64,000 bases of DNA from Symbiodinium sp. CCMP2592 (Eukaryota > Sar > Dinophyceae > Suessiales > Symbiodiniaceae): contig CAJNDT010000581.1 of the NCBI GenBank assembly GCA_905221615.1, forward strand, positions 27,501 to 91,500. The letters run 5' to 3'. Positions 54,438 through 64,000 of the stretch are shown one piece after another. Both the position numbers and the translations under genes were made by a program. The stretch's first letter is position 1; each line of letters starts with the position of its first letter. Under the pieces are notes generated by a model that worked only from the letters and a program-made list of their open reading frames with translations, was not told where the DNA came from and made no database searches.

Positions 54438-57400
54438 GAAAAAAACGAGTTCTCGATGCGCCCACAGCTGCAGCCAGGATGCCATCAACCAACAAGAATA
54501 CGGAGGATGCAGGCTGGTTCTTGCTGTCACAACTCGCTGCCGAGGGAACAAGGCAGAATCTTCCGGCCTTGAGTTCCTGAGTTCCAGAGAGGAGCCTCTG
54601 GTTGCGCCGGGGCCTCAGAAGATCTCAGAATCTCACCCTGCGGGCCCCAAAAACCAATGTTTTTGGGCTCCCGGCGCCTGTGATCTCCTGCGGGCTCAGC
54701 TCTCAGCTAAACATCGCAACCTAACTACCCCAGCCCGTGACTCCTCCAAGGCGTTCATGACATCTCCCATGCACCAGCCTGGAAAGCATCGTCATCACGC
54801 GTTATCGGGTTTCGCGTGGAGCGGCTTGACAGTCGGCCCCGCCCTGCTGGCCATCGACCACCCAGGAGTCTCCACTCAGGCCATACACGGTCACCTGCAC
54901 CCACAGGACATGCACTCATTGATCATCCACACCCGGCTTGCTTGCGGCCTTCACGGTCATGGTCTGAAGCTTGAGAGGGAGGCCGCGGGCTGTGCCGGGG
55001 AATGCCAGGATGCTACCAGAACCAAGCACCCGCCGATGAAACCGAAACGGCCAACGGTCAGCCAGTTCAAAGAGAAGCTGAGAATACGTGCTGGCATCGT
55101 GCAGTGCAAGAAGGAACTGAGTTAAGATCTGCGAATGGAAACGAGGCTTCGCGGGATGAGATCAAGCCCACATCCAGTCCAGGAACCATGCAGTTCACTT
55201 TCAGAGCTGACATTAAGCTCGCTCTTTTTCCAAGAAATGTCAGGCAACTAACATCATGCCACGGACGATGAAACTCCATCCGCAACGGCGGACCGCCCAC
55301 CTTGCCTTATTTACCTATCTAACCTCGTGCTTGCCCAAACATGGCGTTTGACCCGATTAGCACGATTACATTTCTTCGCATGTGCAAACACTATGAAGCC
55401 AGCTTGCCAGAGCATCTCTGTGATGGGCGAGGCCAAAACGACGTGGGAGCCGTGCAATGTTTGGCGGACAGTCCCTGTTTCGACCTCCTTTGCTCGAAAA
55501 ACGACGAACTTTCTGGTTACCCCGCTACTAGGACGCTGCTAGGGGAGCTGGACATTGCCAGCTTCGCCAAGCTAGAGGCTAGGCTTGCGAACTGGAGCTG
55601 CAAGATCTCCGTGAGGTGGCTTGTTGAACCACTGCTTCAGGCATCTCTGGAGGTGTGGGCATTCTGCCCAACGTCTTCGTTCCTTCGTGATGCACAGTCT
55701 TGCTTCGACCCTACACCTTGAGGCATGGGACCGAGAACGGCAGCCCCAGTTCGCAACTAGAAACAACTCCATTGCAGGCATCAAGCAGTTACCATGAGCC
55801 TCACACCTGCTATCAGATGCTATCAGCAGGCTACATACATCTCCTCATCAGATTATCTCGTAGTGCCTCACTTCATCGAGCGCTGACCTCGCATAGCTCT
55901 GGTACGGGAACCAAAGCTGCACGGTGTTTGCTACGGTGTTGGCAGCCCTCAATTCAAGCCTCTTTCGTCTGAGAGCTGGGCGCCCGCAGCAGCAGAGCTC
56001 GGTGATCTGAACAGCATCGACATCTACTTTGCTTTGTAAGATGAAAATGTGCCTGTGCCGAAAATGCTCAGGCTGAAGCCCATGCCCACCATCCCCATTC
56101 CTGCCCGCAGTGCATGTGCTCCTGGCCGGCAAAGGTTAAAAGAAGCTGAAGGCCTTAAATGAATACAAAGCTTGTAAAAACACCAAACAATCAGTTTGTA
56201 AACTCGGGAACACAAAAACTAAGCACCTCACACGACCTGCAAATCACTCCTCGCTCGCCGCGCTATCGGCTGCCTCGGCTGCCCTTGTCGCCTCCCGGAC
56301 CGCGGAGCTTGGCAGGCTGAGCTGTAGTAACATGACATCCATTCCATACACTTCCACCCAAATCGTGCGATTTCTCTTTCGCTCAAGACCAAAAACGGAA
56401 CTGAAAAAGCAGGGCCGGGATGGTGTGAATTCCTCGCACTAGCTCAGCGACAGCCGGGGCATCCTAATTAATGGTTTCGTCTCCACCCGTCCCAGCATTG
56501 CTATGTCTCCCTTCTCCTATACACGCAGACTACACGGCAACACTTCCCAACCCCACGGACTGCTACACCGAAAACCTCAACCCCCTTTGTACTTTACGTT
56601 GACTACACAGCAACGCAGCTCTACCCCATGAAGACTACAAAGGCAGACTCTGCAACCCTACTGTGTAACACACAGGTTCAGACGCTCATGACCAGAGGAC
56701 TTCCACCGAACTTCCACCTGTGACTGCTTGCCCGTGAATGGGATTCAGGATTCAACACATCAATCAAGACAGCGGCCAGGACATTGTCGAATCAAGAACT
56801 CATTTTCTGCAACAGGTTCAACGTGTACAAGTACCAGCAGTTCAACAAGACGTACGATGGTTCGACCCTCCCTTGATTCCAAGACTGGGGAGCTTTGGCC
56901 AAGATCCCACAGTGCGCATTCCATCCGACTTGATTGTTGTACCTCAATAAGATAAGCCGTACATTCAGGATCGAAATCGGGGAATCGCAATGGCAACTGG
57001 CCGGATCTTTCCAAGATGAAACTCAGGGAGACAAGCTGCAACAAGGGTGTTGAACCTGAATCCACAGCTGTGCTTTCGACTTTAAATTGGAATGAACCCT
57101 AGTTGGGCGAAACCACGTCGTGTGAGAAGAACAACTTCATCGGACCCGCTGATGCGGAGCTCGCCTTTAGACACTCCAGGTATGCTCGCGCGAGGTCCCG
57201 TGTTGCCTGCTCGCTTCGAGGATGTCAGCTCATTCTCAAAGCATGGCTGTTTGAGTTGCTGGACGCCTGGGACACGGTTCCGCCTGACTTGGCCTTGATT
57301 AGGACAGCACTGACATGAAGACATGAACATGAACCATCAAACAATGCACTCTGGGCGTCAGCATTGAAACTTCAATCGAAACTAAGGGATGCGCCAGCTT

Positions 57401-58803
57401 TTCGGCCCTGTCATCTCGGAACGCTTGGAGCTCGTCACGGGGAAGGTCCAACAACTTCTGATACTTTTCATGGTGCCTCCAGTCAACGCGACTTTCAATG
57501 CTGAGAGTTGCAAGGATCCAACACCGGCTACATGCCTAATTCACATACTGTGCAACCATCCAGCCTCCGCAAGTGTTCTGGAAGGAGCATCGCAGCATCC
57601 ATTTGGGCTCTAGGATTGAGTTGCAGAGGCAAGCAAGTCCACGTGTCAGAAAGCGCTTGAATCGGCCCAGGGACGGCAAATGAGAGCAAAGTTGGCAAGG
57701 ACTGCACACAACTACCTCGGCACGAAAGTGGCTCAGTGTTCAGGCACTGACATGATTGCAACCGGTCGCCATCCCTTTCATCCCAGCTCTATGCGAAGCA
57801 CTTCAGAATCCTTGGGGGCGCCTCACATCTGACTGTCTTTCTTCGCTAGTATGTCCCACTGCGGAAAGAGGTCGACAAACCCCCAAACACTTCTTGCATG
57901 AAATTGCCCCATCGGAGCATTCAGAACGACACTTCTTGCATGAAATTGCGCCATCGGAGCATTCATGAACGGCTCAAAACATTTCTACCTGCAGCATGAG
58001 CTCGGCGGCAAGAGCCTGCATTGGAAACGCAGTCGAATCACAAGTCACGATGGCATCGATGCTGATTTGGGAATCTGACGTTCTCTAATTCAAGATCGTC
58101 GTGCATGCAGTTATCGGCCTCGCGGACAATCATACTCTGACTTTGACCACGGAACGTGTGGCGTGGCGCCGAGCGCCCTGCGCATTCGCGACCACCTTCA
58201 AGCACAACTGCTACAATTACAACGGTACCACAAGCTATTCATGTTGCCTGCATGCGAACCCCGTGATGCCAAGAGAGTTGGAAGCACTTCCGCCTCCTTG
58301 ACATGCCACAGTTTCATGTTAAAAGATTGCATCCGTCTGACATGGTCGCTTCCACTCAGTGCACCTGGCCCGGAATCCCATCGCGCCATTCCTAACTGTC
58401 TCCACGAACTTGCGGCAAGGCTTCTTCAGAAAATGTCCTGCCTCTTCGAGGGTACGTGCATCCGGGATAAACCTGCCACTTTTAATCAACAACGCTGATG
58501 GGGCAGCAGTGCGGAGGCCAGCTGCAGGGCGGGGCACCGGAAATTGCGCACTGCGCCTCCCGCGCAATGCAACACCATTCTTAAGCCATCGTTCGACCTG
58601 GGTGACCACCGCAACGCAGACAGCAGGTTGACAGCTCATGGCAAAACCATGTGCCCTGCCAGCCAACGGTGCGAACGACAGCGAAGATGGTTTTCACCAC
58701 AGCCAACCTCAGATCGAGCAGAAAACGATGCCAGCACTTGCAAGGCTTCACTCACTTCCCACCGAGGAGCGTGAAAAAGTCGTAGAAAGTCACACTGTCT
58801 CCG
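54438..58803. repeat. 4.4-kb tandem duplication, unit 2
   Basis: Directly abuts unit 1. Junction words are CTGTCTCCG before AAAAAAACGAG at 54,437/54,438, and CTGTCTCCG again at the end (58,803). It lacks the palindrome of unit 1 and carries an extra approximately 18 bp near 57,820. Confidence 0.93.
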
Positions 58804-61180
58804 CAAGACACACCCAGAAGCCGGCCTAACGCAATCTCACTGCAAGACCTCCACTCATCCCATTGCAGTGCCGGCAAGTCCTCCACGGACTTTCTCTGCG
58901 ACGAACGCAGGCTGGATAATTTTGCTATCGCGTGCCTGGCGTCCGTTTTTGACAGCATACCAACTTCTAGGAATGCCTCGGGTCCAATAAGCAGTCCTGG
59001 ACAACTTTGATGCCATGCAAGCCATCGTCCATCAGAACAGCATAGCAGCTACCTGCTGAGATGATGCAATATCATTAATATGATGCAATCACACTTGAAA
59101 CAACGCGCGCCATCCCAAGACTCTGCCGCGCGCGGTGCCTGGAAGCTGTGGCATGTTGCACGGCAGCGCCTACAAGATCCAGAAATGGCAGCCTCGGCGG
59201 TGAGGTACACCAAACAGTCTGCGTAGCCCATGACAGCCTCACAGTAAATGTCACAAGAGAACTGAACTCCGAGGCATGCAGCACGCTTTCTCGTTTGCTG
59301 AGATTCCGACGCAACCAGCATCTGCTGCGACAGATGTCAGGCATGTCGAGAAAGTCAGGCTTGCCTTCATGCGGGATGCAAACAAAGCTGTGAAGCAGAT
59401 GTCAGATGGCTTTGCGGTTGTACCGTGATTCATGTGTGCGACCGTGCCGATGGCATCCCAAAAGAGCTCCTATAAAGCAAAGGATACGTTCGCTAATGCT
59501 ACTTTGTCGTGGTCGCTCGCCATCTAACAACGCAGGCACCTTGAGAAGTTGGCTTCGACGGTGCCACAGCTTCACGTCCCCAGCCTGTTGGTGAGCTGCA
59601 GTTCACAAACGATGCTCACCACGTTGACCAGTGCCTTGCCACCTGTCAAAACCAGCGTATTGTCCGGATGGGCAGCAGCCTTAGCAAGTGTTGGAGTCAG
59701 ACGCTGCGGCTGTGACAAACATGCACCAAGCCCATCTGGCCGAAGCGCACAACACAAGCCAGCATGATGCAAGACGCAGATGCACCTGGCAAAAACTTGT
59801 GCAATGATGACACAATGGACGGCAAACGCCAAGTTTGGAGTTCAACCAAACTGAAGCGGTATTTGGTTTCCGTGCTGTGGGATGCTTGTTCCAAGCCGCT
59901 TACGCGAGATGCGACAATCCGAGGCCCAGCATTAACCTACGAAGCGAAAACCCTCTAGCGGAAGAGAAATCAGAAACAAACGAAAATACCCAGGCAGCCG
60001 TGAGCAACGCACCAGCTTCGTTCCAGGAGTTTGTATGGCACCAATAGAAAAAGTTATTTGATTGGACAAGCCGGAACATGTAAAAGATGATGCCGATGGT
60101 CGGCTGTTCGGATTCCACACGGGCGGCAATTGGGATGGGACTTCAAAGTCTGAAGGAGGGTAGGCGTCCTAAGTTGCGTGGGCAAACGTCCCGTGCACGC
60201 GGGCTCGATGGAAGACCGCACTGTCTGCGCAGGTGTCATACCTACAAGCCGAAGCGCCCAGGGCTTGGAGAAGGCATTTGGTGTACTCTAACTGACATAC
60301 CCCAAATATGAGAACTGAATTTTTGCGAGGGGCCCGGACAAGCAGCCAGGGCCCAAGGCTCTGCGATGGCTGCTCATTCGAGAATCAATGCTGCAACATC
60401 CACAATGCCCTGCAGGCCACTGCATCCCAGAAGCTACGCGTGCTTGCCAGCATGCTTGGGAACGTTTGACACCCAAGCTAGTCGTCACGTTCGCGCAGAC
60501 ATCGCATCGCGTTCTGCAGCGCAAGTTGGGGTAACGCACTAGCACGCATGCTTGATGTGGCCAGCCCACGCGACTGACGTGAATTCCGAGCTTGTCATGA
60601 CTGATATGAAAACGTTTCACAAAAATGGTCGCGATGATGTTCAGCGTACAACCATCGCATGCACAGCAGATTTGCACAAACACTGAAAATTGGGAAAGAC
60701 TCAAAACCGAAATGCATGAACGAAAATTTAACTGCGTGTCTGCAATAATCTTTGCGCATGTCCGGCAACAGCATGTGACCTAGCATGTCTGATGCAAGCT
60801 GATGCACTCACAATGAGAACTTCGCGAGGGTATTGTGACTGCCGCCCTTCTTCAAACGAGTCGGGGCGACTGCAAGCTTTGGTGGTGTAGGATTCGGACC
60901 TTCTCGTCCACGCACCTCGCTGGCTGCTTGCAGGATAGCGCATACTCTCCACAGCTCCACAAACGCTTACGTGATCAGGCTCGTGCCCCAAGATTACGTC
61001 CGGCGGCAACGGCGCATACCTTCGGAGCTTGGCTTTGCATTCTTGCAACACGGCCTGGAACATCACTACGAAGGGCACTCAACGCACTGAACACCAGGGA
61101 CGACAAGCTCGTGGGCATTTCCTGTACTGCCAGAAAGTCTGTTTGGGTCTACGGCATGTGGCAGGCCATATTCTGCCTGC
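58804..61180. other. no confident gene
   Basis: Several protein-like minus-strand frames lie here (for example 59,832-59,572 with AKAAAHPDNTLVLTGGKALV, and 61,078-60,728 with MFQAVLQECKAKLRRY). They lie downstream of the WD40 exon and could be further exons of that gene. I see no clear repeat motif to confirm this. Confidence 0.35.
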
Positions 61181-61189
61181 ACCCAAGTC

Positions 61190-61409
61190 CCAGATCTTGA
61201 CGGTGCCATCTTGTGCGCAGGCAATCAACTTGTCGTGGTCCTGTCCAAAACAAACGCCTACCTGCGTGTGAAATTGCGATTCAGCCGGGTCCTCCGGATT
61301 CCATTTGCACATTGTGACACGTGAAGAATCCTGAATGACCTGACTCGACTGTCGAAAGCTGTTCGCCTGGAGACACCGCCATGCCTGGCCCCAATCCCAG
61401 ATGCTGAGG
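61190..61409 (-). CDS. WD40-repeat exon
   Basis: An open minus-strand segment reads LSIWDWGQAWRC, then CKWNPEDPAESQF, then VCFGQDHDKLIACAQDGTVKIWDLG. The last part is a textbook WD40 repeat end (DGTVKIWDL) and the first a second WD dipeptide (IWDW), so at least one full blade is encoded. WD40 propellers are protein-interaction platforms; the partner and full gene are not visible. A GC splice donor (GGTGCAG/GCAGAAT) could follow. Flanking exons are unassigned. Confidence 0.6.
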
Positions 61410-61449
61410 GGAAAAAACTCACAACGGTATCGAAACTTGGTATGTCTAA

Positions 61450-61980
61450 CAAACCTTGTCTAAAGAGTTCGGTACCAAGCCAAGACAGTTCAGGGGAATG
61501 AGTGCCTGCGTGCCTCCTTGTGGGTAGGCGGGCGGGCCACGAACGCTAACAGGTGTTGTTGAGGTCCGGACTTGTCACCCCAACATTGCTTGCTATCTCC
61601 CAACACATGTCTTTTCAAGCTTGAGGCCCCCTTGGAAACACCTGGTTTCAGGACTTAGGCGTTGCCGCCCAACATCTCCTTTTTGTTGACATTCACCCTT
61701 CGGCACATCTCCTCTTCCGGCTTAAGGCTTGCCAGCCAACACCACCCTTCAAGAATTCCGCTTGGAAACATCGATATTTGAGGCCTTTCGAGCTTAACGT
61801 ATGCCACCCAACATGTCCTTTTGTCGGGGTTTGGGTTTTTGGGTTTGCCACCATCTCTTTTTTGGGATGAGGGTCTGCCCCCCAACATCTCCTTATTAGG
61901 GTTCAGGGATAGGGTTTGCCAGGGTTTGCCACCCAACACCTGTCTTGTCACCATGCCACCTCTCGTTCAGTGTCATTCCC
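61450..61980. repeat. degenerate GCCACCCAACATCTCCTT repeats
   Basis: Six or more diverged occurrences of GCCACCCAACATCTCCTT-like words spaced about 50-110 bp, interspersed with GGTTTGGG/AGGGTTT words. A minus-strand frame with recurring KEMLGG reflects the repeat. Confidence 0.65.
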
Positions 61981-62830
61981 ATGTCGAAGCCTGCACCGCA
62001 AAAACTGAGACAGGAACGCGATGGCTCTTGCAGCGGTCAACGCAGTAGTCAACAAGATCGATCGTGTGGAGTGTGCCACCATGTGCTGGATGGGCCCCAA
62101 ATGCGCCTCAGCCCAAAATCACAGCTTATGGCCAGCAAGGAATCCTGCAACTCAGCGGTGTCTGTTCATGGCTTGCCTGAAACGCAAGCTGCCAGCGGAA
62201 GTCGTCACGTGCGTCGAAAACGTGAACCTCAAGCCAACATGCAAAGACGCCGAGATTCAGCAAGTAGCGATGCTGAGGATCCGACCAATGCTGCCGACGC
62301 AACAATCAACCACCGGTTCACAAGTGTTACTGGCCCGCCACCGACCTTAACATCATTACATTGCGCTCAATCCTGGTGTGGGCTAAATGTTTATCGCAGT
62401 GCCTCCAACAGCTTGCACAGCTTGCCATTCAGGAGAACCAGAGTGCCTGGCGACTTGCCTACTCCGTTGAAGTCACATCAACTTTTCGTGGTTCATGCTT
62501 CCCCCAAGGAACGCCGCCCGTCAATCAATGGAAAAAGTCACGTCAATGTGCTTCCCGCGAGTAAACGCTCGACATCCGAACCAAAACTTGGATTGTGAGG
62601 GCGCAACAACTTACGAATCCCCAAGTAAGCGCTAGTCACATCATGCCGTCGCACCGGTCAATTGCAGGTGTTTGTGCAACAGCTTTTGCACACAATCCCC
62701 ATGTAAACGCTGATATTCCATGAACTTATATGAGCGCAAGGACCAGTACCTCACTACTTCTACTGCATAGACAATAATCCCAATCGCTAAAGTCCAAGTC
62801 CTTGCAAACCTGTTTCCGTGTTCGAATCCC
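61981..62830. other. no confident gene; one 217-codon plus-strand frame
   Basis: The frame at 61,945-62,598 has a charged, Ser/Arg-rich composition (RRKREPQANMQRRRDSASSD) but no family motif, and it starts in repeat sequence. I leave it uncalled. Confidence 0.3.
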
Positions 62831-62869
62831 TAACTAACAGTGCGCAAGGAGGGGGCCGCGGCAGGGTCC

Positions 62870-63612
62870 TTGCAATCACCTGTTTCCGAAACTAACAGCG
62901 GGCCTGAAAGGATCATTCCGTGGCGCGTTTCAACTGTTTCCGCAACTAACAGCGGTCCCGAAGGAGCTATGAAAAAGACTATTTCGAGAGACACCATCAA
63001 CTGTTTCCGCAACTGACAGCGGTCCCGAGATGTCCCGAGAGAGCTATGAAACAGATCATTCCGTGGGGCATTTGAACTGTTTCCGCAACTAACAGCTGTC
63101 CAGAAAGAGCTATGAAACCGATCATTCCATGGGGCACTTGGACAGTTTCCGCAACTAACAGCGGTCCCGAGAGAGCTATGAAACCGATCATTCCGTAGGG
63201 CACTTGGACAGTTTCCGCAACTAACAGCGGTCGCGAGAGAGCTATGAAACCGATCATTCCGTGGGGCACTTGGACAGTTTCCGCAACTAACAGAGGTCCC
63301 GAGAGAGCTGAAACCGGTATAAACCGATCATTCTGTGGGGCACTGGGACTGTTTCCCCAACTAACAGCGGTCCCGAGAAAGCTATGAAACAGATCATTCC
63401 GTGGGGCATTTGAACTGTTTCCGCAACCAACAGCGGTCCAGAAAGAGCTATGAAACAGATCATTCAGTGAGTAGTTTCATTTCAGCGGTCGGTAAGGCAT
63501 TTGAACTGTTTCCGCATCTAACAGCAATCCCGACCGATCTATGAGACAGATCATTCAGTGAGGCCTTTCACCTGTTTCCGCAACCAACAGCGGTCCCCCA
63601 GGAGCTATGGAA
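62870..63612. repeat. 66-bp minisatellite, about 11 copies
   Basis: Each unit contains CTGTTTCCGCAACTAACAGC, then a GGTCCCGAGAGAGCTATGAA-like part, then GATCATTCCGTGGGGCA. Copies start near 62,880, 62,935, 63,001, 63,077, 63,143, 63,209, 63,276, 63,348, 63,415, 63,505 and 63,571. The most regular spacing is 66 bp, a multiple of three, so one minus-strand frame stays open over several units (repeat ALSGPLLVAETVQVPHGM). Confidence 0.93.
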
Positions 63613-63619
63613 AAACCTG

Positions 63620-63950
63620 TCAAAACTTCAAACTTGTGAAACTCGACAACTTACTACAAGATGGCGTTCGTAAGCTTCTTACGTCGGCTTGAACGATACC
63701 CGGTCGTAGATCAGTAAATACGGTTGAACGATACCCTCGGGTGTGATTTCATGCAACACACACAGACATGCACACGTTTGGTGCGACCGCAAAAGCCTTA
63801 AACCTGTAACACCCGAAAGGTTACTACACAAACGTGCTTTAAACCTGTAAAACGCGAAAGTTTACTACCCCAAAAGCTTTAAACCTGTAAGACGCGAAAG
63901 TTTGCAAAGGCTTTACACCTGTAAAACGCGAAGACGCACTACCCCTTTCT
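63620..63950. repeat. approximately 40-bp tandem repeat
   Basis: Units of the form CTTTAAACCTGTAAAACGCGAAAG followed by a TTACTAC-like end start near 63,796, 63,837, 63,877 and 63,911, with a diverged copy near 63,625. The AAACCTGTAA core is shared. Confidence 0.85.
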
Positions 63951-64000
63951 ACGTATTCAGAGACTCCAAAACCCCTTCATTAAGGAATCTATTAGGGCTC

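Noticed and set aside
53952-54551. 199-codon minus-strand frame in the 4.4-kb duplication
   Set aside because: The second unit carries a one-base indel in this frame, so it is not conserved as coding.
62870-63612. CRISPR-like regular repeats
   Set aside because: The whole 66-bp unit is repeated, with no unique spacers. The context is eukaryotic.

Overview
The window reads as nuclear DNA of a dinoflagellate, most likely Symbiodiniaceae or a close relative. The grounds are: introns that only restore conserved protein motifs if they are spliced with GC-AG or GA-AG as well as GT-AG borders; a Copia-type element whose Gag carries a CCCH zinc finger; relics of dinoflagellate-type non-LTR retroelements; genes laid out in long one-strand runs; TTTAGGG-like telomeric motifs; and a very high load of simple and tandem repeats. 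I ran no searches. Family calls rest on motifs read by eye.

Layout. 1-950 is CCACC-type low complexity. 1.45-6.77 kb holds three intact plus-strand genes: two unrecognised basic or acidic proteins and a two-exon DDE transposase. They may form one DNA transposon. 7,519-15,962 is a complete, apparently recent Copia LTR retrotransposon on the minus strand, with identical 266-bp LTRs and the 5-bp target duplication GATGT. Its single 2,633-codon ORF carries, besides Gag, protease, integrase, RT and RNase H, a segment with the full residue signature of a 2-oxoglutarate/Fe(II) oxygenase. 16-22.6 kb holds decayed non-LTR retroelement pieces and paired inverted arrays of a 20-bp repeat.

From 23.1 to 61.4 kb every gene I can recognise is on the minus strand: a many-exon Hsp70-family ATPase-domain gene (23.1-28.1 kb), an EF-hand gene (33.7-36.1 kb), DUF4116-like repeats (38.5-39.2 kb), a tandem CCCH zinc-finger gene with two in-frame stops (41.5-43.0 kb), a two-frame gene joined by a U UUU UUG slippery heptamer (44.3-45.5 kb), a quasi-RRM splicing-factor-like gene (47.8-49.9 kb) and a WD40 exon (about 61.3 kb). 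A 4.4-kb tandem duplication fills 50.0-58.8 kb. The right end (61.5-64 kb) is mostly minisatellites.

The genes do not form a pathway. The unifying features are genome architecture (a plus-strand block converging on a long minus-strand block near 7 kb), unusual introns, and mobile or tandem DNA. The strongest candidate for something undescribed is the oxygenase-like domain inside the retrotransposon polyprotein. Next are the putative -1 frameshift gene and the three-gene transposon cassette.
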